Below are positions 34,069-42,676 of a stretch of DNA of 64,000 nucleotides, in pieces. The stretch's first letter is position 1; each line of letters begins with the position of its first letter. The position numbers and the translations under genes were made by a program. Source of the DNA: Noviherbaspirillum sp. Root189. GTDB lineage: Bacteria > Pseudomonadota > Gammaproteobacteria > Burkholderiales > Burkholderiaceae_D. The stretch spans positions 28,399 to 92,398 of the forward strand of contig NZ_LMHZ01000014.1 in the NCBI RefSeq assembly GCF_001428545.1. Reading direction: 5' to 3'. Below the pieces are notes generated by a model. That model did no database searches. It had not been told where the DNA came from and worked only from the letters and a program-made list of their open reading frames with translations.

Positions 34069-34959
34069 CTAGGTGTCCTGTGCATGAACAGGGGAGCGCG
34101 ATGATGTCAGCACCAGTCCCATTGCCACCAGCACAATGACCCCACCGACAAGGGTCGACATGCCGACCGACTCATGCAGGAAGATAAAGGCCCACAGCAT
34201 ACTGAACAAGGGAATCAGGAAGGACACGGACATCGCACGCGTTGGCCCGACCTTCACGATGAGCGGAATGAAAAGCGCTTGAGCCAGTCCGGAGGAGAGC
34301 AGCGACATCGCTGCGATACAGGCGAGCGCCGTGACCGATGGCATCGCGGGCGGCAAGGTGAAAGGCAGTGCGGGCACCATCATCAGGCCACCCAATGCGA
34401 GCGAGCCAGTCGCCATGGCGATCGGATGAATACCGCCTGGGCGACCGGTCTTTTGCACGATGATGCTCGACAGCGCATAGGACGCGGCGGAAACGAGACA
34501 GGCCGCAATGGCCAGCAAGGTCGACGGCGTCATCGCCACCGTGCCCACGCCAACCAGAATGCCGACGCCAACGACGCCGAGTACCAGGCCTGTCAGCTTG
34601 CGTATCGTCAGTCGTTCCGATAGCCAGATCACCGAAAATATCGCGCCAAACAAGGGCGCCGTGGCGTTCAGCACCGCCGAGTGGGCGGCGGGGATGTACA
34701 ACGCCGCAAATGAAAAGCAAGTGAATGGAATCACGCCGGCAAACAAGCCGACGATGGCAAACGGTTTGGCATTGCTGCGCCAGTTCATCTGCACACCGGT
34801 CAGCAGCGCAAACGCCATCAATGCCAGTCCGGCCAGTCCCGTGCGCAAGGCTGCAGTCAGTAGCGGACCGGTTTCGGGAACAGCGATGCGCAGGAAGATG
34901 AATGAACCGCCCCAGATTGCAGAAAGGAATACCAGTTTGGCAAGGTCGGCTGAAGACAT
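34069..34959 (-). CDS. EamA (DMT superfamily) transporter
   Basis: A 296-residue ten-helix exporter. MSSADLAKLVFLSAIWGGSFIFLRIAVPE opens the first repeat (ADLAKLVFLSAIWGGS), LNATAPLFGAIFSVIWLSERL closes it, and TRAMSVSFLIPLFSMLWAFIFLHE closes the second. ATG 34959 was chosen by alignment with the paralogue at 29996-30892; the frame runs upstream to 35058 without conservation. Operonic with the MFS gene downstream. The substrate is unknown, and pairing with another permease suggests a shared physiological role, which is inference. Confidence 0.87.
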   Translation of the reverse strand: MSSADLAKLVFLSAIWGGSFIFLRIAVPETGPLLTAALRTGLAGLALMAFALLTGVQMNWRSNAKPFAIVGLFAGVIPFTCFSFAALYIPAAHSAVLNATAPLFGAIFSVIWLSERLTIRKLTGLVLGVVGVGILVGVGTVAMTPSTLLAIAACLVSAASYALSSIIVQKTGRPGGIHPIAMATGSLALGGLMMVPALPFTLPPAMPSVTALACIAAMSLLSSGLAQALFIPLIVKVGPTRAMSVSFLIPLFSMLWAFIFLHESVGMSTLVGGVIVLVAMGLVLTSSRSPVHAQDT

Positions 34960-35200
34960 GGGGATGGGCGAGATGCTCAGGGGAAATAAAACGGTCGGTC
35001 GATTGTAGCACCCGCACTCACTTGCTGCCGTGGCTGTTGGAATCGTGCGACACGCCACTTCAGACGCCTCAGTGCGTCAGGTATTGGTCAGGTATTGCAT
35101 TGAGGCCGGACAAGCACTTTGTCCAATCCTGTATGGCGATTGATAGAAGCCAAAGAGGCAACATCCGAAAAGCAAAATAATCACGTCAAGGGAGAAACAC

Positions 35201-35614
35201 ATGTTGAAGCGATATTCTTGGCGGCTTGCGGACGTGCTGACGATGGCAATGCTGGCGATTCCACTCGTTGGCTGTGCTGACGCCGTAGGTGATTCGCGTC
35301 ATGCGCGGCAACCGCGGTCGGTGCCGAATCCGAATTCGGTATCGCAGCGCGCTGCCGATCGCGACAAGGAGGTGGCGGTCACGCACGATGCCACCGCTGC
35401 AGGTCAGCAGCTCATCCAGGCCGAACTCCGGCATTTCCATGTTTACCAACACTATCGTGCCGTGACCAGTGCAATGGATGAACCTGTCATGCGCAAGCCA
35501 GATAGTGCGAAGGACGATGTTCGTGTGCAGCACGCCGCCATGACTTTTTCGGAGCGGCGCATGGATCCGGCGCTCAGCGATTGTCCGCTGCCGACAATGA
35601 CGGTGGCCGACTGA
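35201..35614 (+). CDS. Hypothetical lipoprotein
   Basis: A 137-residue protein of unknown function. A signal sequence (LADVLTMAMLAIPLVGC) ends in a lipobox LVGC, so it is probably lipidated after Cys25. The rest is polar, with several His and Arg residues (HFHVYQHYRAV) and a C-terminal SDCPLPTMTVAD. An AAGGGAG ribosome site lies 8-10 bases before ATG 35201, supporting translation over the opposite-strand frame (35186-35629). No domain recognised; the neighbours (EamA operon, moeB) give no hint. Confidence 0.55.
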   Translation: MLKRYSWRLADVLTMAMLAIPLVGCADAVGDSRHARQPRSVPNPNSVSQRAADRDKEVAVTHDATAAGQQLIQAELRHFHVYQHYRAVTSAMDEPVMRKPDSAKDDVRVQHAAMTFSERRMDPALSDCPLPTMTVAD

Positions 35615-35650
35615 GCATCGATCTTTCAACGACCGTTTTACAAATCAATT

Positions 35651-36460
35651 TTACGAATGGTGTGGCGTGGTGTGCGCGGTGTGTGTCGCATGTGTCGTCT
35701 CCGCCGCATGCGCTGACTTTCCGCACACCGGACAGGATGGATTGCGAGTAATGCGGATGCCGGTCCACTCCATGTTGCGCGCATCGAGCAGCAGCAAGCG
35801 CCCCGCCAGCGATTCCCCGATTCCCGCGACAAGCTTTAATGCTTCGGCTGCCTGCATGGTGCCGATGATCCCGACCAGCGGCGCGAATACACCCATGGTC
35901 GAACACAAGACTTCTTCATATTGCTGCTCTGGCGGGAACAGGCAGGCATAACAAGGCGTGTCGCCATGGCGTGAATCGAATACCGAGATCTGGCCATCAA
36001 AGCGTATCGCGGCACCAGACACCAGGGGCACCTTATGCTGTACGCAGGCGCGATTGACAGCGTGACGTGTCGTGAAGTTGTCGCTGCAGTCGAGCACCAC
36101 GCTGGCTTGCGACGCCAGTTCCGCGAGACGCTCTTCGTCAGCGCGTTCGGAAAGTGCAACGACCTTAACCTCGGGATTGATCTGCGCCAGCGCCTGCCTG
36201 CCTGATTCGACCTTGGGCTGACCGACACGCGCTGTCGTGTGCAGGATCTGCCGCTGCAGATTGGTGAGATCGACGGTGTCGTTGTCGACCAGTGTGATGC
36301 TGCCCATGCCTGCCGAGGCAAGATAGAGGGCGGCGGGAGAACCGAGGCCGCCCGCACCGATGATCAGCGCATGGCCCGCCAGCAGGCTTTCCTGGCCTTC
36401 TATGCCGATTTCATCGAGGAGGATATGTCGCGAATAGCGCAGGAGCTGGTTGTCGTTCAT
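35651..36460 (-). CDS. moeB: Molybdopterin-synthase adenylyltransferase (MoeB/ThiF/HesA family)
   Basis: A 269-residue E1-like enzyme, which adenylates the C-terminal glycine of a ubiquitin-like sulfur carrier (MoaD or ThiS). The nucleotide loop GAGGLG is at residues 35-40, the zinc cysteines are CYAC (170, 173) and CPVC (243, 246), and Cys186 in LCSTMG is the position of the ThiF/MoeB catalytic Cys. After the zinc box it ends in a His-rich tail (HAAETTHATHTAHTTPHHS, about 19 residues), unusual for MoeB. It lies downstream of ctpA in the gpmA-envC-ctpA-moeB order, separated by a repeat element. MoeB versus ThiF is not decidable. Confidence 0.9.
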   Translation of the reverse strand: MNDNQLLRYSRHILLDEIGIEGQESLLAGHALIIGAGGLGSPAALYLASAGMGSITLVDNDTVDLTNLQRQILHTTARVGQPKVESGRQALAQINPEVKVVALSERADEERLAELASQASVVLDCSDNFTTRHAVNRACVQHKVPLVSGAAIRFDGQISVFDSRHGDTPCYACLFPPEQQYEEVLCSTMGVFAPLVGIIGTMQAAEALKLVAGIGESLAGRLLLLDARNMEWTGIRITRNPSCPVCGKSAHAAETTHATHTAHTTPHHS

Positions 36461-36551
36461 GGCGGCGGTATGTCGTTCTTGTTGGGTGTGTAATATTGGC
36501 GGGGTTTGTTGATGCTGATGTTTCTAATGTTGCCGGTTGATGTCCACGCCG

Positions 36552-36716
36552 TCAGCTTCCCTCCCCCTTGCAGGGGGAGGGTTAGGGTGGGGCGGGCCGC
36601 GCAGGCTAGTGCGCTCGAGTTATCTACGGTGTTGACTCGACCAGCTTACGCCTCCGCGGCCCGCCCCATCCCAACCTTCCCCCTCGCCGGGCGCCCCTAA
36701 AAGGGGGAAGGAGCTG
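36552..36716. repeat. Imperfect inverted-repeat element (about 165 bp)
   Basis: The left arm begins CAGCTTCCCTCCCCCTTGCA and continues GGGTTAGGGTGGGGCGGGCCGCG. The right arm, read on the minus strand, begins CAGCTCCTTCCCCCTTTT and continues GGTTGGGATGGGGCGGGCCGCGGAG, with an extra 13 bases. A unique spacer of about 60 bases lies between. It looks like a small palindromic repeat family (REP/MITE-like). A half copy is at 24616-24650. Confidence 0.7.
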
Positions 36717-36846
36717 ATCAGCCCGAGCCCCGGACATCGAACATCGCAAATCACCTTAGCTAACAGCTTAGCATTATCGACCGGCCCCGACGCAAGACAC
36801 TTTGCCATACACAGTATTCGCAGTCCTGCATCGACAGCCCATAAAC

Positions 36847-36872
36847 AAAGGGCCGCATCACTGCGGCCCTTT
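36847..36872 (-). terminator. Terminator downstream of ctpA
   Basis: AAAGGGCCGCA and TGCGGCCCTTT form an 11-bp stem around TCAC. T-runs lie on both sides in the two orientations, so it may act bidirectionally. It is 27 bases past the ctpA stop. Confidence 0.8.
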
Positions 36873-36898
36873 TTACTTCAGCTTACTTTGCCAACGGC

Positions 36899-38377
36899 TT
36901 ACTTCTTGTCCCCGTTGCCATTGCCATTACCATTACCAGGTTTCTTCTCATCGTTAATGGTGTTTTCCTTCTTACTTTCGACCTTCGGTGCCTTCGACAG
37001 CTGAACCGGCAGGCCTTTCAGGTGGTTCAGCGCCTGTGCCAGCTGGAAGTCGTCCTTGCCGCCAAATTCCGTCGGCTTGCGCTTCTTTTCGAGCGCGGCC
37101 AGGCGTTGCTCTTCTTCAAGTTCATCGACCTTGCGGGCGGCTTCATCCTTGTCCTTGTCGTTCAGCAAGTGCTTGGTGAGGTCCGCCTCGCGCAGGCGCA
37201 GGCCATTGAGGCCATCGCCTTCCGCGGTTTCATCAACCAGCAGGTCCGGCACGATGCCCTTGGCCTGGATCGAGCGGCCGTTCGGCGTGTAATAGCGCGC
37301 GGTGGTCAGCTTGATCGCGGTATCCGCGGACAACTGGCGAATGGTCTGCACCGAGCCCTTGCCGAATGTCTGCGTGCCCATGATGGTGGCGCGCTTGTAG
37401 TCCTGCAGCGCACCGGCAACGATCTCCGACGCTGACGCGGAACCGGTATTCACCAGCACCACCATCGGCACCTTTTTGATCCCCTCGGGTAGCTTGGACA
37501 GCGGATCGCTGGTCGAGATGCGCGACGAGGTATAAGCGTCGCGACGTGCGTAATAGGTCTGCTTGGAATCCGGCAGCTGGCCGTTGGTCGAAACCACCGG
37601 CACATCCTTTGGCAGGAAGGCCGCCGATACACCGATTGCCCCCGGCAGCACCCCGCCCGGATCGTTGCGCAGGTCCAGCACCAGGCCTTTCAGATTGGGT
37701 TCCTGCGCATAGATCGCGGAAATCTTCTTGGCCATGTCATCGACAGTTGGCTCCTGGAACTGCGATACGCGCAGCCAGGCGTAGCCCGGTTCGATTACCT
37801 TGGATTTCACGCTCTGCACGCGGATTTCCTGACGCACGATGCTGATGATGAGCGGCTTGTCCTCGTCCTTGCGGGCAATGGTCAGTGTGATCTTGGTATT
37901 GGGTTCGCCGCGCATGCGCTTGACGGCCTCATCGAGTGTCAGGCCTTTGACCGGGGTCGAATCGAGACGGGTGATCAGGTCGCCGGCTTTCAGGCCTGCC
38001 TTGAATGCCGGGGAGTCTTCAATCGGGGAGATGACCTTGACGTAGCCGTCTTCCATCCCGACCTCGATGCCGAGACCGACGAACTTGCCCTGGGTGCCTT
38101 CGCGCAGTTCCTTGAAGGATTTCTTGTCCAGATACGCCGAATGCGGATCCAGTGACGCCACCATGCCCGAGATCGCCTCGGTCAGCAGTTTCTTGTCTTC
38201 GACGGGTTCGACGTAATCAGTCTTGATCAGACCGAATACCTCGGATAGTTGGCGTAATTCCTCCAGCGGCAGTGGCGAGCCGCTTTTCTGCGCGCTGGCC
38301 TCGAATTGCATCGAGCCTGCGATGCCTGCCACTACGCCTAAACCAATAAGGCCGAAGTTCTTCAGTTTGCTGCTCAT
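36899..38377 (-). CDS. ctpA: Carboxy-terminal processing protease (S41)
   Basis: A 492-residue periplasmic S41 protease. The N-terminus has a membrane/signal helix (FGLIGLGVVAGIAGSMQF). A PDZ domain follows at about 95-165 (GKFVGLGIEVG, GLKAGDLITRLDSTPVKGLTLDEAVKRMRG). The catalytic core contains the Ser cluster TGSASASE (311-318) and Lys340 in FGKGSVQ, the Ser-Lys dyad of the family. The C-terminus is charged and low-complexity, ending KKPGNGNGNGNGDKK. It cleaves non-polar C-termini, often of peptidoglycan hydrolases. Co-directional with envC, 3 bases after its stop. Confidence 0.92.
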   Translation of the reverse strand: MSSKLKNFGLIGLGVVAGIAGSMQFEASAQKSGSPLPLEELRQLSEVFGLIKTDYVEPVEDKKLLTEAISGMVASLDPHSAYLDKKSFKELREGTQGKFVGLGIEVGMEDGYVKVISPIEDSPAFKAGLKAGDLITRLDSTPVKGLTLDEAVKRMRGEPNTKITLTIARKDEDKPLIISIVRQEIRVQSVKSKVIEPGYAWLRVSQFQEPTVDDMAKKISAIYAQEPNLKGLVLDLRNDPGGVLPGAIGVSAAFLPKDVPVVSTNGQLPDSKQTYYARRDAYTSSRISTSDPLSKLPEGIKKVPMVVLVNTGSASASEIVAGALQDYKRATIMGTQTFGKGSVQTIRQLSADTAIKLTTARYYTPNGRSIQAKGIVPDLLVDETAEGDGLNGLRLREADLTKHLLNDKDKDEAARKVDELEEEQRLAALEKKRKPTEFGGKDDFQLAQALNHLKGLPVQLSKAPKVESKKENTINDEKKPGNGNGNGNGDKK

Positions 38378-38380
38378 GTG

Positions 38381-39823
38381 TCACCTAAAAGTAATCCACC
38401 CGGATGGGTCGATGGCACGGCCTTGATGCCGCATTTCAAAGTATAAACCCGATTGTTCGTTGCCGCCGCTATTGCCCGCGCTGGCGATGGTGTCCCCGGT
38501 GTTGACCATGTCGCCTGCCCTTTTCAGGACGGCCTGGTTATTTCCGTAGACTGTCATGTATTGGCCGCCATGGTCAATGATGATCAGATTGCCGAATCCG
38601 CGCAACCAATCGGCGAACACGACTTGTCCGCCCGCGACTGCCCTGACTTCGGCGCCTTCGATGGCGCGGATGAACAGACCTTTCCAGCTTGGTCCGTCAC
38701 TGCGGCTGCCACCGAATCTTGCAATGAGGTCTCCTTTTACCGGCAGACGCAATTGCCCGCGCAGGCTGCTGAAAGCACGCCCGGCGCCAACGGCTTGGAC
38801 GGCGGGTTCCGGCACGAGTTCATTTCGGGCCACCAATTTCGACGGCGGTTCATCGTTGTCAATTGCATCAGGATTGGCTTTCGCCGTCTTGCCTGAAATC
38901 ACCTTTGCTTTGCTTTCGGCTTCCCTTTTTGCCTTCGCCCGGGCCAGTTGCTCCTGCCGCTCATTATGCTCCCGTTGCTCGCGCCGGCGCTTTTCCAAAG
39001 CGGCAGCATCCGCCTTTCGCTGCTCTTCGATCAACTTTGCCAGTTTATCCACCAGGCCACCAAGCCGCTGCTCGTCGCGTTCGATGTTGCCGGCTTCCTT
39101 GCGCTGCCCGGCAAGCTTGCCCGAAAGCTGCGCCAGCAGGGCGCCACGGCGGGCCTTTTCCTTTTCCAGTTGGGCTTTCTGTTCGCGCTGCTCCCGGGCG
39201 ATGTCATCCAGTTCGTCCCTGGCTTCCTGGGTAGCGATCTTGTTGCTCTCGACCGCCGCCATGTTGGCGCGCAGGGAATCGATCAGTTTGGCCTGGGCTT
39301 GCGATACATAGCCCATGTACTGCAATTCGCGGTTGATCCGGTTGGGATTGTCGCCGGACAACAGCAGCTTGATACGGTCTTCCTTGCCCGCGACATACTG
39401 GTCGCGCAGGAGTAATGACAGCCGTTTCTGCTGGGTGTCGATGGTTTTGGCGAGGCGCTCCTGCTCATGGTTCAGCTGGGTCAGCCTGGACTGGGTCGCG
39501 CGCTGGTCGCCGGCCAGATCGCGCAGCGCGCGATTGGCGTCCGAAATGGCGGTTTCCGCCTGCGCCAATGCATCGGCGGCATGGCTTTTGGCTGCTTCGG
39601 TCTGGGTAATGTCGCGTTTCAGTGCGTTCAGCTTCTGCTGAAGCTCGGCACGTTCGGCTTCGGCAGCCTGCTTTTGTTTCGCGCGCTCGCTGGGCTTTTG
39701 GGCATGTGCCGGCGCCGACGCCAGCATGACCGCCATGCCAAGAACAGGGAGGATGCTCCTCAGGGACTGATGATGCTGCTTGAACAAGGAGATTCCTATC
39801 TGATGCTGGATGGACGGACCCAT
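38381..39823 (-). CDS. envC: Murein hydrolase activator (EnvC-like, LytM domain)
   Basis: A 480-residue protein. The signal region spans about 13-42 (SLRSILPVLGMAVMLASAPAHA). A long coiled coil covers about 50-300 (ELQQKLNALKRDITQTEAAKSHA, QREQKAQLEKEKARR). The C-terminal LytM domain lies about 370-475 (SWKGLFIRAIEGAEVRAV, DHGGQYMTVYGNNQAV, SGLYFEMRHQG). The HXH zinc motif of active LytM enzymes is degenerate, so it should activate amidases at division rather than cut. The start is uncertain: ATG 39823, or TTG 39787 with AGGA just upstream and a better signal peptide. It lies between gpmA and ctpA. Confidence 0.88.
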   Translation of the reverse strand: MGPSIQHQIGISLFKQHHQSLRSILPVLGMAVMLASAPAHAQKPSERAKQKQAAEAERAELQQKLNALKRDITQTEAAKSHAADALAQAETAISDANRALRDLAGDQRATQSRLTQLNHEQERLAKTIDTQQKRLSLLLRDQYVAGKEDRIKLLLSGDNPNRINRELQYMGYVSQAQAKLIDSLRANMAAVESNKIATQEARDELDDIAREQREQKAQLEKEKARRGALLAQLSGKLAGQRKEAGNIERDEQRLGGLVDKLAKLIEEQRKADAAALEKRRREQREHNERQEQLARAKAKREAESKAKVISGKTAKANPDAIDNDEPPSKLVARNELVPEPAVQAVGAGRAFSSLRGQLRLPVKGDLIARFGGSRSDGPSWKGLFIRAIEGAEVRAVAGGQVVFADWLRGFGNLIIIDHGGQYMTVYGNNQAVLKRAGDMVNTGDTIASAGNSGGNEQSGLYFEMRHQGRAIDPSGWITFR

Positions 39824-39840
39824 GCGGCGATAATTCGCGC

Positions 39841-40587
39841 TTACTTGGACTTGCCCTGGCTGGCGACAGCCTTCATCGCGGCTTCGATCGTAGCCTGGTC
39901 CCCCAGATAATAGCTCTTGATCGGCTTGAGATCGGCGTCCAGTTCATAGACCAGCGGCTGGCCGTTGGGAATGTTGAGGCCGACAATGTCAGCGTCGCTG
40001 ATGCCGTCCAGGCTCTTGATCAGTGCGCGCAGGCTATTGCCGTGGGCCGAAATGATGATTTTCTTGCCAGCGCGAATTGCCGGTGCGATCGACTCGTCCC
40101 AGGCCGGCATGACACGGGCAACCGTGTCCTTCAGGCACTCGGTCAGCGGGATCTGTTCCTTGGAGAGGCCGGCGTAGCGCGGATCGTTGTACGAAGTGCG
40201 GGGATCGTTAAGTTCCAGCGGATTGGGCGGCGTGTCATAGCTGCGGCGCCATACCAGCACCTGCTCGTCGCCGTACTTGGCGGCGGTTTCCGCCTTGTTC
40301 AGGCCTTGCAGCGCGCCATAATGACGCTCGTTCAGACGCCAGTCATGTTTGACCGGCAACCACATCAAGTCCATTTCATCCAGGGTCAGCCACAGCGTGC
40401 GGATGGCGCGCTTGAGCACCGAGGTGTAGGCAAGATCGAAAGTAAAACCGGCTTCACGCAGAATGCGACCCGCTTCACGGGCTTCATTGATGCCTTTCTC
40501 GGTCAGGTCGACGTCGGTCCAGCCGGTGAAACGGTTTTCCAGGTTCCAGGTGGACTCGCCATGGCGCATCAAAACGATTTTGTACAT
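39841..40587 (-). CDS. gpmA: 2,3-bisphosphoglycerate-dependent phosphoglycerate mutase
   Basis: A 248-residue cofactor-dependent phosphoglycerate mutase that interconverts 3- and 2-phosphoglycerate in glycolysis. The phosphohistidine motif MRHGESTWN is at residues 7-15. Further motifs are [35 protein letters not shown] and [16 protein letters not shown], all classical dPGM. It reads away from the rhodanese-grxC block. It is the promoter-proximal gene of gpmA-envC-ctpA, consistent with many Burkholderiales genomes. Confidence 0.95.
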   Translation of the reverse strand: MYKIVLMRHGESTWNLENRFTGWTDVDLTEKGINEAREAGRILREAGFTFDLAYTSVLKRAIRTLWLTLDEMDLMWLPVKHDWRLNERHYGALQGLNKAETAAKYGDEQVLVWRRSYDTPPNPLELNDPRTSYNDPRYAGLSKEQIPLTECLKDTVARVMPAWDESIAPAIRAGKKIIISAHGNSLRALIKSLDGISDADIVGLNIPNGQPLVYELDADLKPIKSYYLGDQATIEAAMKAVASQGKSK

Positions 40588-40671
40588 ATTGATTGATTAA
40601 AGGAAAGAAGTGAGAGAGTGGGTGAATTCAGTGGACTGAAGCGAATTGAAATACTAGATCGGCTTCTATTT

Positions 40672-40677
40672 TATAAT
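40672..40677 (+). promoter_or_regulatory. Candidate -10 element for the rhodanese-grxC genes
   Basis: TATAAT lies 40 bases upstream of the rhodanese ATG. TTGAAA at 40646-40651 is the nearest -35-like hexamer, but the 20-base spacing is too long for a standard sigma-70 promoter. Confidence 0.3.
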
Positions 40678-40716
40678 GTTGGGATTGCTTAAAACCATTG
40701 AAACCACAGGAGTAGC

Positions 40717-41118
40717 GTGAAATTTCTGATTGATAACATCTGGCTGATCGGCATTGCCCTTATTTCCGGCGGTGCATTATTATGGCCAAACCTGCAGCGT
40801 CGCGGCAGCAAAGTAACGACCTTGCAAGCCACCCAGTTGATCAACCAGGGCAAAGCCGTGATCATCGACGTCCGTGAACCATCGGCCTTTGCCGCAGGCC
40901 ATTTGCGCGACGCCAAGAACATCCCGCTGAAGGAACTGTCGAACCGGATAGGCGAACTCGACAAAGCCAAGAATAAAACAGTGATCGCAGTCTGCCAGAC
41001 CGGCGTGCAGTCATCCAAGGCCGCCGCACAGCTCAAGAAAGCCGGTTTCAACGAGGTGGTGAGCCTTGATGGCGGCGTCACTGGCTGGCAGGCACAGGGC
41101 TTGCCGATTGTAAAATAA
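40717..41118 (+). CDS. Membrane-anchored rhodanese-like sulfurtransferase
   Basis: A 133-residue protein. One N-terminal hydrophobic helix (IDNIWLIGIALISGGALLW) anchors a rhodanese domain: IIDVREPSAFAAGHLRDAKNIPL, then the active loop CQTGVQSS, with the catalytic Cys at residue 92, and SLDGGVTGWQAQGLPI. It may carry persulfide sulfur. It resembles YibN, which sits beside grxC and secB in enterobacteria, and here the order rhodanese-grxC-secB-gpsA is the same. YibN itself lacks a firmly known function. Confidence 0.9.
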   Translation: MKFLIDNIWLIGIALISGGALLWPNLQRRGSKVTTLQATQLINQGKAVIIDVREPSAFAAGHLRDAKNIPLKELSNRIGELDKAKNKTVIAVCQTGVQSSKAAAQLKKAGFNEVVSLDGGVTGWQAQGLPIVK

Positions 41119-41174
41119 CCCCAACATGTTCAATATCAGCGCGACGGCCTGTCGCGACGTAACGGAGTAACAAC

Positions 41175-41438
41175 ATGACCGCACGCGTCTTAATGTACAG
41201 CACCGGAGTCTGCCCGTATTGCGTGATGGCAGAACGCCTGCTGAAAGCCAAGGGTGTCGATAACATCGAGAAAATCCGGGTTGACCTGCAACCCGAACAA
41301 CGCGCCGAGATGATGCAGAAAACCGGTCGCCGCACGGTGCCGCAGATCTACATCGGCGATACCCATGTCGGCGGTTTCGACGATCTCAGTGCGCTCGATC
41401 ATGCGGGCAAGCTGGACCAGTTGCTTGCCGCTGCCTGA
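41175..41438 (+). CDS. grxC: Glutaredoxin 3
   Basis: An 87-residue class I glutaredoxin with active site CPYC (Cys13, Cys16). The GSH-binding TVPQIYIGDTHVGGFDDL (cis-Pro at TVP) is conserved. It reduces disulfides and glutathione mixed disulfides. It follows the rhodanese gene by 56 bases, and a strong terminator lies between it and secB. Confidence 0.94.
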   Translation: MTARVLMYSTGVCPYCVMAERLLKAKGVDNIEKIRVDLQPEQRAEMMQKTGRRTVPQIYIGDTHVGGFDDLSALDHAGKLDQLLAAA

Positions 41439-41464
41439 TACGGCATTATCCGCAGCATCCGAGT

Positions 41465-41494
41465 AAAAAGGACGGCAGTCATGCCGTCCTTTTT
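41465..41494 (+). terminator. Terminator between grxC and secB
   Basis: AAAAAGGACGGCA and TGCCGTCCTTTTT pair over 13 bp around GTCA. The stem ends in a T-run. Confidence 0.88.
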
Positions 41495-41532
41495 CCTTCC
41501 TATTCTCAACGAAAGCTCAAAGAAAGCAGCGT

Positions 41533-42033
41533 ATGTCCGACCAAAACCAACAGCCCATCTTCCAGATCCAGCGCATCTACCTGAAGGACCTGTCGCTGGA
41601 ACAGCCGAATTCGCCGGCAATCTTCCTGGAGCAGGAATCCCCGAACATTGAAGTTGCGGTCGACGTTGGCGCTGAAGCGCTGGCCGAAACGATCTACGAA
41701 TCGACCGTCACCATCACCGTGACAGCCAAGATCAAGGATAAGGTTGCCTTCCTCGTCGAGGGCAAGCAGGCCGGTATCTTTGAAGCCGCCAACATTCCGC
41801 CGGAGCAACTCGATCCGCTGCTCGGCATCGGCTGCCCGAACATTATTTATCCGTATCTTCGTGCCAATATCGCCGACATGGTGACGCGCGCGGGTTTCCC
41901 GCCGGTGCACCTGGCCGAAATCAATTTCGAAGCCTTTTACCAGCAGCGCCTGCAGGCACTAGCAGAGCAGCAGCAACAGGAAGCTGGCGGTGCCGGTCTG
42001 GTGATGCCCGACGGCACAGCAGCCAAGCACTAA
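41533..42033 (+). CDS. secB: Protein-export chaperone SecB
   Basis: A 166-residue SecB. It binds unfolded precursors and hands them to SecA. Typical segments are [108 protein letters not shown] (quoted in parts: [16 protein letters not shown] and NFEAFYQQ). It lies between a terminator and an SH3 protein gene, followed by gpsA, as in many proteobacteria. Confidence 0.95.
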   Translation: MSDQNQQPIFQIQRIYLKDLSLEQPNSPAIFLEQESPNIEVAVDVGAEALAETIYESTVTITVTAKIKDKVAFLVEGKQAGIFEAANIPPEQLDPLLGIGCPNIIYPYLRANIADMVTRAGFPPVHLAEINFEAFYQQRLQALAEQQQQEAGGAGLVMPDGTAAKH

Positions 42034-42132
42034 GAGTATCAATAGCACCATAGCATCCAAGCACCGGTCAGGCCTGTGTCGGCGCAAGCCGCCGCACAGG
42101 CCGTGTCCTGCGTATAAAACAGGGAGTGAATC

Positions 42133-42579
42133 ATGAAATCCGCGCGACTATTCCTGTTGTCCGCTGCGCTGATGTGCGCAACCGCCGTCGCCCACGCGAT
42201 CGAATACAAGTCCATCGGCCCGGCCCCCGCCGTGCTGTATGACGCACCGTCGCTGAAGGGACGCAAGGTCTTCATCGCACCGCGCGGCATGCCGGTCGAA
42301 GTGGTCCTGACCTATGGCGAATGGGTGAAGATACGCGATGCGGCAGGAGACCTGAACTGGGTTGAATCCAAGATGCTCGTCGCCCGGCGCAATGTCGTGG
42401 TCCGTGCGCCTGGAGCACGCGTACGCGAAGCCGCTGCCGATAATGCCGCAGTCAGCTTCAGCGCCGACAAGGGGGTATTGCTTGAACTGGTCGAAGTTGC
42501 GCCGGCCGGGTGGCTGAAGGTCCGGCACCGCGATGGGCCGAGCGGTTTTGTGAAGGCTGGCGAAGTATGGGGGGAGTGA
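42133..42579 (+). CDS. Bacterial SH3-domain protein
   Basis: A 148-residue secreted protein with a signal peptide (LFLLSAALMCATAVAHA, residues 5-21). Two SH3-like domains follow: one near AVLYDAPSLKGRKVFIAPRG with VEVVLTYGEWVKIRDAAGDLNWV, the other near VRAPGARVREAAADNAAVSF with LLELVEVAPAGWLKVRHRDG. Such periplasmic SH3 domains (SH3_4/DUF1058 type) are usually peptide- or wall-binding. It lies between secB and gpsA, a frequent position in Burkholderiales. Binding target unknown. Confidence 0.87.
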   Translation: MKSARLFLLSAALMCATAVAHAIEYKSIGPAPAVLYDAPSLKGRKVFIAPRGMPVEVVLTYGEWVKIRDAAGDLNWVESKMLVARRNVVVRAPGARVREAAADNAAVSFSADKGVLLELVEVAPAGWLKVRHRDGPSGFVKAGEVWGE

Positions 42580-42676
42580 CGTCTGCTTGCGGCGCATTGT
42601 CAATCGCGTCGTCAATGGCATTGCCAGCGTTTATCGCTCCTATTTCCGTCATCGCAGCAAACACAACAAGTACAAC

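Larger units (their letters stand above)
36461..36898. other. Non-coding gap between moeB and ctpA
   Basis: A 438-base stretch. It holds the inverted-repeat element (36552-36716), a polar C/G-rich region, and the terminator of ctpA (36847-36872). No convincing gene or promoter was seen. Confidence 0.7.

Noticed and set aside
35186-35629. 147-codon minus-strand frame opposite the lipoprotein gene
   Set aside because: The plus strand has a lipobox and a strong ribosome site; the minus frame does not.
42071-42102. GGCCTGTG/CACAGGCC hairpin between secB and the SH3 gene
   Set aside because: No T-run, and the distance to both genes fits neither a standard terminator nor a known riboswitch; recorded only here.
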